From: Astrothelium macrocarpum
Lineage: Eukaryota; Ascomycota; Dothideomycetes; Trypetheliales; Trypetheliaceae
Assembly (NCBI GenBank): GCA_021030915.1
Contig: JAGEMR010000042.1
Location: 62,001-126,000 of the forward strand
Reading direction: 5' to 3'
DNA: 64,000 bases
Part shown: positions 45,550-55,984 of the stretch, one piece after another
Layout: every line of letters starts with the position of its first letter
Numbering within the stretch: the first letter of the stretch is position 1
The notes under the pieces: generated by a model
What the model was told of the DNA's origin: nothing
Seen by the model: the letters and a program-made list of their open reading frames with translations, nothing else
Database searches by the model: none
Made by a program: the position numbers and the translations under genes

Positions 45550-47019
45550 ATGAAAATCATCGGATGTCAAACCTTGCAGTATACCATCCAAAGGAATCTG
45601 AAAATCACATCTCTTATGGCTTCTGATGCAAAAGTACATCAGAATGGATATCCAAATGTCAAAAGTACTCGAATTCTACCAATTAGTCCGGGAAAAATTT
45701 TCAACTCCATTTCTTCGTCCAGTGGAGCCACTTCGTTTCCCAACGACTGGACCTTTGAGCTAAACGAGGAATCTGCAGATAGCCTTCATCTTCAAAAAGC
45801 TGCGGATCACCTCAGAAACTCAGATGTGCCGGTCGCGTTTCCTACAGAGACCGTGTACGGGCTAGGCGCAGACGCCACACGGTCAGAAGCAGTCAAAGGC
45901 ATATACAAAGCAAAGCAAAGGCCTGCGGATAATCCATTAATCGTTCATTTTTGTTCTCTAGATCAACTAAGGCAAATCCTTCGACCACTGAATGAAGAGA
46001 AAAATATCTCAAATGATGCTTCACCGGATCCGATACCAGAAATATACAAACCGCTAATCGAAAGATTTTGGCCTGGACCTCTGACAATACTCCTTCCGAA
46101 TCCCGACGAATCTAGACTAGCTCCTGAAGTCACTGCAGGTCTTGAAACTTTTGGAGCTCGAATGCCCCAAAGTCTGTTGGCTATGGCGCTTATTAAATAT
46201 GCCGGTGTACCTCTTGCAGCACCTTCGGCAAATGCATCTACCAGACCCTCACCAACTGCGGCTGAACATGTCTATGACGACCTTAACGGCCGTATCGATA
46301 TCATCCTTGATGGAGGACCTTGTGATGTTGGTGTTGAAAGTACGGTCGTCGACGGTTTGTCAACTCCACCATCCATCTTGAGACCTGGTGGTATAAGTAT
46401 GGAACAATTACGGCAATGTCGTGGTTGGGAAGACGTTATCATTGGCTACAAGGACAAGTCGGAGAAAGGGTCGACACCCAAAGCCCCTGGAATGAAATAT
46501 CGCCATTATTCACCAAAGGCAAAGGTTATTTTATACAATGCAAACCATCGTCGGCCGAGCTTAAAAGAGACGATGGAGAGATTCGGCTCGGAGAAAAGGA
46601 TTGGATTCATTCTAACAAAGAAGTGGGATTTGCTTTCTCCAAATAACGCGACAAGCGCAGGCAAAAGCAAAAACAATGTGCACGATTCCATCAAACCGAT
46701 GAATGGATCTGTCGACCGCTCAGATGACAACAATGGATTCGGCAAACTCATGCAGTCAGCAGTCTCACACTCGGCACTCGAAGCGCATCATTTTTCCGTC
46801 CGAATTCCAGGCGGTGCTGGTGGCGTCAATGGCTGGGAGATTGAACTTGGAAGTGACACGGAAAATATAGCTCGAGGACTATTTTCTGCCCTGCGCGAAC
46901 TCGATAAGCGCGACGTAGACGTGATTATCGTCGAGGCAATAGACGAAAACGAAGGCGCCACAGCAGCAGCGATTATGAATCGTCTTAGAAAAGCGGCTGA
47001 AATGGAGATTCGAGATTGA
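45550..47019 (+). CDS. SUA5: Threonylcarbamoyl-AMP synthase SUA5 (YrdC/Sua5 family)
   Basis: Makes threonylcarbamoyl-AMP from threonine, bicarbonate and ATP for the t6A37 modification of ANN-decoding tRNAs. 489 residues, single exon. The YrdC domain starts near residue 80 with VPVAFPTETVYGLGADAT, followed by IYKAKQRPADNPLIVH and the substrate-binding region RFWPGPLTIL and APSANASTRPSPTAAEHV. The C-terminal Sua5 domain begins near APGMKYRHYSPKA. The N-terminal about 22 residues before a second Met (45616) contain basic residues and no acidic ones, so the first ATG could give a mitochondrial form and the second a cytosolic one; this is inferred. Confidence 0.95.
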   Translation: MKIIGCQTLQYTIQRNLKITSLMASDAKVHQNGYPNVKSTRILPISPGKIFNSISSSSGATSFPNDWTFELNEESADSLHLQKAADHLRNSDVPVAFPTETVYGLGADATRSEAVKGIYKAKQRPADNPLIVHFCSLDQLRQILRPLNEEKNISNDASPDPIPEIYKPLIERFWPGPLTILLPNPDESRLAPEVTAGLETFGARMPQSLLAMALIKYAGVPLAAPSANASTRPSPTAAEHVYDDLNGRIDIILDGGPCDVGVESTVVDGLSTPPSILRPGGISMEQLRQCRGWEDVIIGYKDKSEKGSTPKAPGMKYRHYSPKAKVILYNANHRRPSLKETMERFGSEKRIGFILTKKWDLLSPNNATSAGKSKNNVHDSIKPMNGSVDRSDDNNGFGKLMQSAVSHSALEAHHFSVRIPGGAGGVNGWEIELGSDTENIARGLFSALRELDKRDVDVIIVEAIDENEGATAAAIMNRLRKAAEMEIRD

Positions 47020-47907
47020 TGAATGCTTGCAATTGTCCGTGTCTGGATGATCATCATCGACTAAGGTAGCTGAGGTGATGTATGATCAATCTTGTTGTCA
47101 CGTCACGCATGTTCCGGTTATTGTTTCCTTAACCAGGATAAGCTTACCTAGGTACGGGATATTTTAAGGGGTGCCTTTTGACGCGAATCCATGAGGCGCC
47201 ATGCGGGTGGCTTGCAGCGCTCGCGCCTGGATGAACGTCAGTTCGGCTCTGCAAATCCGTTCCCGCCAGACCGGATCGAACGGCCGAAGTACAAGGCCCA
47301 AAAAATAAGAGCTGAAACAGTTTCCGATTGGATTGCCGCCGAACTGCTATTTCGGCCAAACTGCCTGCTTCCTTTACCATCCCCGAAACCAGGTCAAGCG
47401 AACGAAACTGACGAACTGATCCCCCACAAAAAAGGCTTCAGCCCCACTCCCCTCATTCCCCTGTCCCCGGTCTCTAGAACGAATCAGCGCCACACATGGG
47501 GGGCCCTAAGTTTTAATTCCAACCCATACTTATCAAGACGCGCTAGTTTCGTCTCCCTAGCTCAGCTTTGCTTGCTATTTCCACGCTTTCAATCATTGCT
47601 GCTATTGTCCACAACGACGACAAGTCCCGGCATGACCGCGGAGTGGCGCTAATGCATAGGGGAGCCGGCGCCAGTCAGGCCATGGGATCGCTACCTAAGG
47701 CGGAGATCTACCTTGGATCTATCTACCGACATGTTGGTGTGTAACGGGGTGTGGGTGCTGTGCGTTTGCCGGCAGATGCGCAAAATAGCAAAGCAGGCCG
47801 AAGCCAAATCGCATTAATTCGCCCTGTTAAATACCGGGGTTAGACAAGCCAGATATGTGCGTGATACGTAGGCGCTTTTTGTGAGTCTTTCCCCAGATTT
47901 TCACAAC
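47020..47907. other. Intergenic between SUA5 and the pyroglutamyl peptidase gene
   Basis: About 890 bp. An open frame at 47191-47652 on the plus strand has Arg/Pro-rich composition without a domain and is not called. Presumably holds the promoter of the next gene. Confidence 0.5.
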
Positions 47908-49038
47908 ATGTCAACTCTGCCGCAAACTGGTCCTCCAAATTCCATCGATGGCGTAGGTGCTGAAGTTGAGGAGATCACTGTTTTGGTGACGGGTTATGAT
48001 GTGAGTGAATTTAATTTTGGTTGTCGTCCCAATTACACCTCAGATGTGTCCAATGACGCGGCACGTTTCAAACAATCGGAAAATTAACAAAAGTTGCATC
48101 AATCTCCAAATTTTCTAAATAAGTTACGACAACGTTACACTGCAGAACCCAAGGCCAAGAAATACATCCGCCTTGGAGTCAATTCTTTACTTGGCTTCAC
48201 CCATTCCCTTTGACACGACCAAACAACTCCTCCAAACCTACATCACTAATGCACCTCACAGGCCTTCCGCGGACTATCCGTAAACCCATCATGGCTCGTT
48301 GCATCGAATCTCCCCCCTTCCCTTCCCTCCTCTCCAACATGTCCCTTCCGCATCAAAATCGTCGTCCCTCAAGCTCCCATCGAAGTCGCCTGGCAAGCCG
48401 TCATTGACCTCACCCCGAAACTCTATCCCCAAACCTCCACGCCCGTCGACCCAACCACCTCTAGCATCTCCTCCTCAGAACCCCCACCAAAACTCCCCTT
48501 CGACATGGTCGTCCACATGGGCCTCTCCTCCCGCCGCCCCTACTACTCCATCGAAACATGCGCCCACCGCTCCGGCGCCGCCTACGCCACACATCCGGAC
48601 GTGCTGGGCGCGCACCTGCCCGCGGACTTCGGCGTGTCGCAGTGGCCCGACTGCCCAGAGATGCTGCACACGTCGCTCGACACGGCGGACGTGCTGCAGC
48701 GCTGGAGGCGCAACCTCGTCCCCCCGCAAAACCCCTCCGATAGCAGCGGTAGCGCGTACACCTCCGACGGCAGCAGCAGCAGCGCCGCGGCGGTCGACTG
48801 CAGGCTGAGCGACGATGCGGGCCACTTCCTCTGCGACTTTATTTACTTTTCCAGCCTCGCTGCGTATCGGCGGCGCGCAGGCGGGACGGATGATGCGGAT
48901 CGGCCGGTGCTGTTCTTGCATATTCCGGGCGGCGCCGAGGAGGCGGATGTGCGGCGGGGCACGGAGACGACGTGTGCGTTGATTCGGGCGATGGTGATGA
49001 GTTGGCGGGAGGGGAAGAAGAGGAGGGAGGGATCGTGA
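47908..49038 (+). CDS. Pyroglutamyl peptidase I (peptidase C15)
   Basis: Cysteine peptidase that removes N-terminal pyroglutamate from peptides. Exons are 47908-48000 and 48262-49038, giving 289 residues. The junction gives ITVLVTGYDAFRGLSVNPSW, matching the family's VTGFGPF...NPSW start. The intron is long for this window (261 nt, GTGAGT donor, CACTAAT branch). The triad is intact: Glu in SIETCAHRSG, Cys in DDAGHFLCDFIYF and His in VLFLHIPGG. It carries a Ser-rich insertion (about SSGSAYTSDGSSSSAA) and a Pro/Ser-rich loop not seen in bacterial enzymes. Exon 2 is markedly GC-rich. Confidence 0.9.
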
Positions 49039-49263
49039 TGGTTGTGTCGGTTTTGATGTGTTTTTTTGGGTGGAGGATGCGTGGGGGAAGGGGTGTGGGT
49101 GAGGGGGGGGTTGAGAAAGGGTCCCGGGGACCCGGTAACGTGCGCATCGCAATCGGATATGGATGGGTGGGAGTGAGGGCGGCTTTTGTGATTCCCTAGC
49201 GGGTTCTTTTTTTGATTTATTGATTATCCGGACGGTCGGGTGAGATCGCGCCCAGTATGTCAT

Positions 49264-49500
49264 AATGCATAGCGGTTCATAGCAAGTTGTAGATTTGCAA
49301 GACCTTCAACCTTTTTCATCCTGTGTCTTGGTCCCTTCGCAATGCACAGCGATTCGTTAAAACTGGTAGTTAGTGATATCATGATCCCTTCATATCTCTC
49401 GTCTCGTTACCTTTGTAATGCATAGCAATTCGTACCAAATCTTTGATTAGCAATATTGCCGTCCCCGCTCGTTGCTTCGTAGCGCATAGCAATATCATCA
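49264..49500. repeat. Imperfect tandem repeat of about 76 bp, four units
   Basis: A core AATGCATAGCRATTCGT-like phrase recurs at 49264, 49341, 49417 and (as AGCGCATAGCAATAT) 49481, with CCCTTC/CGTT-rich spacers before it. Lies in the 3' region between the converging pyroglutamyl peptidase and BRCT genes. Confidence 0.6.
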
Positions 49501-49537
49501 TTTCATCTCATCATTGAACCTTGTTCATCCACTATTG

Positions 49538-50407
49538 TTATCCATTCTCATCATCCGTCTTCTTTTCCTTTTCAAACATTCCCAACACGCTTTTCTGTCC
49601 GGCTCCGCCTATTTTCACCGTCTCGAATCTCGCCTCAGATAATCTCGTCCCCGCCTTCACGCTCGCGAGCACCCATTCCACGCCCACAAACTTGACTCCC
49701 TTGCCACCGACTCTCGTCACCTCTTTCTGTGTCTTTGACGCGGATAGTCCTCCGCCTGCGCCTGGCACTCCACCTTTGGACGAGTTCGGCACACCCACGA
49801 TGACATGCGTAACAGTACGGCGACCTAGCGCAATGGCCATGTTCGCACCGTGAGTGGACAAGAGGTGTTTGAGCTTGTGATCTGAAATGAGCGGCATCGT
49901 CGAGCCATTAATGTAAAAGGTCAGGCGGCGGAAAATCTGTGGCGGTCGACGCTTCTCTTCTTTCACCACACTATTCATCTCGAGCAATTCCCTATTTTCA
50001 TCAACACCTAGATCTCCGTCCTCATCCATTGGCTTCCCATCCACCTCTCCACCACCCACACCGACCCTCTCCCTGCCCTTCTCCCCTCCCACCCCCCCGA
50101 CAGCCTCCCACAAGCTCCTCTGCCCCTCCCCCCTCAGCCCCTTCGCGCCTCTCTTCCACCCACCATTCGCCTTCCTCCCATCAGTCCCAAACCCCTCGCT
50201 CCCAGCACCCACGCTATCAGCGACTCGCTGTCCACCACTCGTGCCACTGCGGAATTGATGCGACAGCTTGTTTGTACGAGAGTCGCGCCAGGCTGTGGAG
50301 CCCGAGAGATTGTTTTCTGCGCGCTGGTGACCAGTGGAGGACGAGTTCCATGGGTCGTAGGGAGTGCGTGTGGGAAGAGCGGCAGTGAGGGAGGGTTGAT
50401 GGGGCAT
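49538..50407 (-). CDS. BRCT-domain protein
   Basis: 289-residue single-exon protein with one C-terminal BRCT domain, a phosphopeptide or protein interaction module of DNA damage response proteins. The N-terminal about 160 residues are low complexity (Gly, Arg, Ser, Glu) and probably disordered. The BRCT runs from about residue 165: IFRRLTFYINGSTMPLISDH, then LLSTHGANMAIALGRRTVTHVIVG and the conserved Trp in KFVGVEWVLASVKAGTRL. The ATG is at 50407, with a G-rich repeat upstream. The partner and exact repair role are unknown; not REV1 or another known large BRCT protein by size. Confidence 0.85.
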   Translation of the reverse strand: MPHQPSLTAALPTRTPYDPWNSSSTGHQRAENNLSGSTAWRDSRTNKLSHQFRSGTSGGQRVADSVGAGSEGFGTDGRKANGGWKRGAKGLRGEGQRSLWEAVGGVGGEKGRERVGVGGGEVDGKPMDEDGDLGVDENRELLEMNSVVKEEKRRPPQIFRRLTFYINGSTMPLISDHKLKHLLSTHGANMAIALGRRTVTHVIVGVPNSSKGGVPGAGGGLSASKTQKEVTRVGGKGVKFVGVEWVLASVKAGTRLSEARFETVKIGGAGQKSVLGMFEKEKKTDDENG

Positions 50408-51246
50408 GGTGGGTGAGGCTGAAATCGCCAGCAGGAAAAGGGAGGCCTTGATGGAGCTGGAGGAGGTTGATGCTTTGTTGGGCGTAGCGGAGAGGGTAGA
50501 TGGGTAGGGAAGAGCTGATCAGTTGGATGGCGCTGAAGAAGGAGGGAGGGAGGGAGGGAGGGAGGGGGAAAGGGGCGAGAGAAGAGGGAAAGGAGGGGTG
50601 TAAAGGTAGAGGTGGGTGGGTGACAGAATTGTGTGGTGCGCTTGCAGATTGGCGCTGCGGCGGTACCAAGCGGGCGCGTTTCTATGACGACGTGACGATT
50701 TTCGTTCTATTGAATTACGTAAGGCTTCTCGGAGCTGACTCCGTGCAGGCCTTCGACAATATGCGCGTCATCTTTAGTGCTGCTCGTGACTGGAGATCGT
50801 GCACATTTCCGTTGGGCGTCTCTCTGTCTTGTGCTCTGATCGGTCTACCTCTATCCTTGTCGAGCTCAAATGAAATTACTACACAATCCGGATGGGGAAC
50901 CTTCATTCGAACGAGGATGAATCGTTCACAGGATTCACAAAATCTTACCTTTGCCAAAGGGGCAACCCCCAACGTCATACAAGCTTGTTCAGAGTCAGAA
51001 TTGGCAACACAAGGATAATGAATTCTGTCTACTAGCCCCATAGTCTTATTGTCTTAAACAAGAACGTAGCGCTTGTCAAAAACGCGATGTCGCACCATTC
51101 TTCAGAGTTGTAGTGGGTTATATTTCAGCAGCGCTGTCCAGACATACATTTCAATGACGATCGTCTACATTGCGAGAAATGTCTCAAGCATTGGCGCAAC
51201 ACAAATTGTACAGCAAGGAGCAGCTTTTTGGTGTTCCTGATCATCT
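50408..51246. other. Upstream region of the BRCT gene
   Basis: About 840 bp containing a G-rich repeat (50541-50577). No gene is credible; the frame from 50500 merely reads the repeat as Gly/Arg-rich sequence. Confidence 0.5.
50541..50577 (+). repeat. GGGA microsatellite with quadruplex-forming potential
   Basis: Six or more consecutive GGGA units followed by GGGGG and, after AAA, GGGG. It lies about 135-170 bp upstream of the BRCT gene ATG (the gene reads on the other strand). Confidence 0.8.
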
Positions 51247-51564
51247 TTGATTCTCAATCAAAATTATATTGAGTTCCTATCCAAGATAAACAACAAAGCC
51301 AAAATTCGCCATAATAGTAAGCCAGAGATTTTTAAGAAGAAAAAGATAATAGACATCACGGATATCGAAGCGGCGCGGGCAAAGCGTGCTGAGAAAGAGG
51401 TTGCTAAAGAAATTGAGGGCAAGAAAAAACGTAGTCGTAAGCTCAAGAGATCTGTACCAGAGCCAGAGCCAGAGCCAGAGGCGGTTTCACCAGAGCTAAA
51501 GGCCAAAGCACCGGAGACGAGCGAAGTGCTATTGCTCCAGAAGCACCGTGTAGAGCCCCAGTAG
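51247..51564 (+). pseudogene. Remnant of a pogo/Fot-like DDE transposase C terminus
   Basis: An open stretch without an ATG, about 105 codons. The DIEAARAKRAEKEVAKE segment followed by a basic KKKRSRKLKR and Pro-Glu repeats resembles the charged C-terminal tail of fungal pogo-family transposases. No catalytic DDE part is present in this window. Inferred from composition and tail pattern only; a chance or unrelated basic protein fragment is possible. Confidence 0.4.
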
Positions 51565-51987
51565 CGCGGATGTATTAAGACGATGTTTGCTTAAGATGGC
51601 TTTTCGTTGGGCGTTGCGCATATTTTATAGGATGATAAAATGAAGTGTTACAGCACATGCTACTTCGTCCAGCAGTTGTCAGTGTCATTTTCCGACTCGG
51701 AGCCGGAGTTTATTAATTTTGGCGCACCCTTTCGCCCTTGCTGGCCATTTACTCCACGATAATCTATTTCTCCTCTCCCGCGGCATCATAATCCTACACA
51801 ATAAGGCCGAAGGAAGGAATTATTGGTTCCGAAGCATATCAGCGTCCGTTGAATTTAGTCCTTGTTATAGAATGGGTCCCTACCCATATGGTGGGCACAT
51901 GTGTAAGCGAGCGATTGCCGCTAAAACGTGTGCAACAACCGAATATTTAGCCAACACATATGAGATATTTTATGCCTTACTGAACAT
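51565..51987. other. Short intergenic block
   Basis: About 420 bp between the transposase-like remnant and the 3' end of the SERAC1-ankyrin gene. No credible gene. Confidence 0.45.
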
Positions 51988-53948
51988 TTAAAATCTCGCG
52001 CCTGCTTCGATCCTAGCTTTAAGCTCCCTATAAATATTTTGTGTAGTTTTAGTGGGATCAGAACCGCGAGGAGTCAGATCTTGACGACGCAACCAGCCGG
52101 CAGTGGGATGCTCTAAGATGATCGCAGCCGTCTCGTATTTGTCATTGTAAATCGCCAGTCCTAAAGAAGTCCATGGAGTATTTGGTTTGACAGCAAGCAC
52201 ATCAGCTCCCTCATCCAACAGTAAATTGACAACATCAACCAAACCAGCATATGCGGCCTTATGAAGCGCTGTACCCCAGTGCAAAGATACAGCATTGACG
52301 TTGGCTCCGCCTTCCAACAAATACTGAACAACTTTTGAGTCTCGGCTGAACATAGCGTAGTGAAGAGGTGTCGCGTTGTATACGTCTTTGGCGTTTGGAT
52401 TGGCACCCGAAGATAGCAGCTCTTGAACATCCATCCGATTGCCGTAGAATGTAGCTTTGTGAAGATCCGTGGATCCTTGTATACAGCCTGCTTGGAGCGC
52501 GGCCTCGGTAGTCATCCTTACCATGGTTGGGAAACCCAAATTAGCGGCAATGTCGATCGGCGAGTTGCCTTCGAAATCACGTGTATCCAACTCCGCCCCT
52601 TGTTCGATTAGCTGATAAGCTAGACCTTGATTGTTTGCTAGAATCGCTTTGTGCAGGCGAGTCTGACCTTTCTCGTCTTGTAGATTTATATCAGAGCGCC
52701 TCCGAAGAACGCGAATCGTATCCCAGGCGCTACATTCCGCAGCATTAGAAGCCAATGGTTTTTGACTCTCCATCTCCTCCCGGACGAGAGCTTTAAGGAT
52801 GCCAGAGATGGCACGGTAGCCCTGGTCATCTTTACTGCTGAATTTAGTCATCTGCATGTGATTTGCGTCAATGCTCTCAACAGTCTCCAGCGCACGCGGA
52901 AGATCGACTTTCGACGAGAAATCGTCCACCACCTAAAGATGTTTAGCGTCGTGTCGCCTGGCTAACGGTGCATTAAAGCTAGCCATATAAAATACGCACC
53001 TTTTCATCAAGCCCTTTCATACCAGCAATCCCCCGAGCTTCCTGAAAGGAATGAATCTTGGATGATCCTTTACGCGCGATCATCTTAAATTCCTCATGAA
53101 TATTATCCAGAACTTCACTATTAACCTCCAGGGCCTCAAGGAGCTTTTTGTTTGAGTCTTGCAGAGCAACGCGGGCAAGGTTTGAAACAGTCTGGCCCCA
53201 GTCTGCATACGCGCTGCCTCGATGCGGCGTCCCAAGGAAGACTATAAGCTTTGTCTGATTGCAAATTTTTTCTGACCGGCGGATAGCCTATAATAGCAAG
53301 TTAACAGAGAGCCCGTCGAACCGAGAGCCGCTAGGCTGTTACATCTTTAACAATGATACCACCGAGGCTGTGCGCTATGAATGCGATGGGTCTCTGCGAC
53401 ATTGTTAGGTACCTCCTCTCAGCAAAAAGGCCGGGATCGTTCCTACTCTATTCTCGATCTCTCTTTCAAGCCTGACTGACAGATCCCGGCCATGATGGGA
53501 GATACTATTTTTATTGTTCGCCTGGAAGAGGCCTCCAATGACGCCGGCGTTGTATCCGTAGGTCCAAAGCTGAGCCTGGGGCAGATCGGATGCGAGGTAC
53601 TCCTCTGGCCAGAAAATCGTAGACGGTGGCGGTGTGAATGATGAGGAGGTAGCAGACGAGGCTCGCGCTTGTTCTGCACTTGTCAATGGGGACGGGACCA
53701 TGCGACGGTTGAACCAGGACGTGAAGCCTTTGGGCTTTTCTGTTGCGCTGCTGCTATAGGTCGCACCTGCTGGTGCCTCCCACGTTCCTTTGGGATGCCC
53801 TCGAAGGCCGTGAATGAACACTACACTGCGAAGCGTCAGTATCGATCCTGCAGTACATGAGAGTGTGACCCTACTTTAGGCTGCAGTGGTCGTCGCTGCC
53901 TTCTCCGCCAGATAACCTTGTGAAGCCGTCGCTACGCACGTTCGTCAT
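51988..53948 (-). CDS. SERAC1-type alpha/beta hydrolase fused to ankyrin repeats
   Basis: 578 residues from five exons on the minus strand: 53948-53875, 53825-53447, 53393-53343, 53287-53000 and 52932-51988, all joined in frame by 50-68 nt introns. The N-terminal hydrolase has VVFIHGLRGHPKGTW, the nucleophile elbow FIAHSLGGIIVKD, LIVFLGTPHRGS and DANHMQMTKF with the probable catalytic His, as in SERAC1-like lipases. A short linker leads to about five ankyrin repeats (for example GQTRLHKAILANNQGLAYQLIEQG and TPLHYAMFSRD). In many fungi this hydrolase type is the effector domain of NLR-like proteins; here no NACHT or NB-ARC domain separates it from the ankyrins. The ligand and substrate are unknown. 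Confidence 0.88.
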
Positions 53949-55060
53949 GCACGCTGGAGACTAGAAAGCGCGAAGCGTCGTTTAGAAGATCAGGCCGTCG
54001 TGCAAGCTCTTGATAATGGAGTTAAAAGTATTATTCTGGTTCACACTGCCTGTACATATATTCCAAAGTTGAAAAGGGAGGAAGATCGCGAAGGCCATGC
54101 TCTCAGCCTCATGTCCTGGAGAACAGCATCCCGCCAGCATCGTGGAATGCTACCCCGCCAATAGGAAACGGCCCGGCCCAGTGAGCCAATAGATGTTCTC
54201 GGCAGCTGCAGATTGAACATCAATTTCTAGACGTCCACGACTGCCGTACGGAAGTGCGTGCAGAAAGAATCCGCCCACGGTCCGCGCCAAAGAATATAAG
54301 TTGATGGTATACTCGAACTAGTAAAATGCACTAAATATCCCTGCTGCGACAACTAGTTCAAATCTTTACGGAGTACTTTGCTCTGTCATATCTGGCCTCC
54401 AACTTCCACCGCTTCTCCTCTATTCGACTCCAAGATATACGGTCGTTTCACCTTGCGAATTGCTACTTTTAACCAAATTCATTTCACTGGATCGGCGAAT
54501 CGATTATGCTCCTTTCCTTCATCACCGGTAGACTGAACGTCAAGCTGGTTCGCTTTCAAAAGCCTCGCTTTAATATCATCACAGTTCCCTCAAAGGCTTG
54601 TCTCGTCGAGAGGTGATAGGCAAAGCTACTAGAAGTGATCTCTTACGTATTCAGGCCAACTCAGGCGTTCTGTGGCTGCATGAATCAGGGCGGAATTTGA
54701 ACATATTATGTCGAGCAATCCAACAATTGTACTGACAACGTGGAAAAGTTATGATACCCGATATGAGTGACATTCTATTTATCCCCAGAGTTTAATATGC
54801 CAACAAATTTGTGCCACGTTATGTTTGCGTTACGAAAATGGACGCCACGCTTGCACTTGGGTATGATATTAAATGTCCCTTCAACAGGACCATCAGAAAT
54901 CCTCATTCTCCCAACTTGCATTTCGCTTCTGAAAAGGTGCCGGCGGGTCACGGCTTTGTTTCCATCTTTCGTAGTCTAATTTGTCTGGCTGGATCCAGTT
55001 CTGTCTCAAACGCCCATCATCGAACGTCCATTATCACTTCCACCGGTCATCAGATCTACC
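53949..55060. other. Intergenic between the SERAC1-ankyrin gene and a secreted-protein gene
   Basis: About 1.1 kb of shared upstream DNA between two divergent genes. No credible frame. AT-rich around 54300-54500. Confidence 0.45.
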
Positions 55061-55567
55061 ATGCAGCTTCACAGTACTCTCATCGCTCTAGCAGTGCTGA
55101 CCTCCTCCGTCTCGGCTTTGGCGCCCTATCAATTCCACCGCCGAGCCTATCCGGAACAGGGCAAATACTGGAATGCTACATTCTTCCTCAACCCTCCCTG
55201 CCAATCCGGCCCACAACAGATGGGTTACTCAGACGCCATGTCGCCTCCCTTCAATGTCAAATGCAAGAAGTGGGATTTTTCTAACAGCCCCGAGTATTCC
55301 TCCGCCATTGTGCAGGCATCTAGCTCGTGTTCCGTCACGTTGTATTCCGATACCGATTGCAATGATAAGATTGCGGGTCCTTTCACAAACAACGCTGGAA
55401 GCCAACAGTGTCAGTCAGCTCCAAGTGGACAAAAGTTCATGGGCTACAAGGTCGAGTGTCAGCCGTCGTCTAACTCTACTCTTGCGAGTAATGCTACGTT
55501 GTCGAGCACTTCGGTATCGGTTGCCCCGTCCGTCGATACGACTCAACTTGGTACCACACCGCTGTGA
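55061..55567 (+). CDS. Small secreted cysteine-containing protein
   Basis: 168 residues, single exon. The signal peptide is MQLHSTLIALAVLTSSVSALA, with a possible dibasic processing site soon after (FHRRAY). The mature part has six cysteines (contexts PPCQS, VKCKK, SSCSV, TDCND, QQCQS, VECQP), fitting three disulfides, and a Ser/Thr-rich C-terminal tail with several N-glycosylation sequons. No family recognised. Size, secretion and cysteine content are compatible with an effector-like or wall-associated protein, which is only an inference. Confidence 0.8.
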   Translation: MQLHSTLIALAVLTSSVSALAPYQFHRRAYPEQGKYWNATFFLNPPCQSGPQQMGYSDAMSPPFNVKCKKWDFSNSPEYSSAIVQASSSCSVTLYSDTDCNDKIAGPFTNNAGSQQCQSAPSGQKFMGYKVECQPSSNSTLASNATLSSTSVSVAPSVDTTQLGTTPL

Positions 55568-55984
55568 GTGCTGTCAATTTTGTGATAACGGTGCCTTAGG
55601 AAACATTTTGGGTCGGGATTCTGCTTCGTGGTGTTGAGATACTGGTAACAGGGATCTCATCAGGATCGAATTGCTTTTCTAGGCTGTGATACGCTCATGC
55701 TGTCCTTTCTAGTCTCCCCCTTGTTGTTTCTTATAATTTAATCCTCGGTATAGATAGACAAATCTCTGAGATATTCACAGACACAACTCGCGTTTTTCCT
55801 TCAGAACTTGACGCTCCTATCTTTCTTGCTAATCCCAGCAAAGCTCTACTTGTATGTTGCATTACTGTTGCAGGTCATTTAGCAACCCAACCACAATAGA
55901 CGCCCGACAACTTTGCTTTGAAAATCTAGCTGCTATTGATTAAAACTAGCATGTAGACGAAAAAGACGATATACACTAGCCGCT
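55568..55984. other. Intergenic between converging genes
   Basis: About 415 bp of 3' flanks. Nothing recognised. Confidence 0.5.

Noticed and set aside
47191..47652. 153-codon plus-strand frame upstream of the pyroglutamyl peptidase gene
   Set aside because: Composition is low-quality, with no domain, and it lies where a promoter is expected.
48300..48350. Apparent frameshift in a poly-C tract of the pyroglutamyl peptidase gene
   Set aside because: An exact recount shows six Cs and a continuous frame from 48262 through 49038; the first impression came from miscounting one base.
51988..53948. Calling the SERAC1-ankyrin gene a full NLR
   Set aside because: No NACHT or NB-ARC motifs occur between the hydrolase and the ankyrin repeats in any exon.
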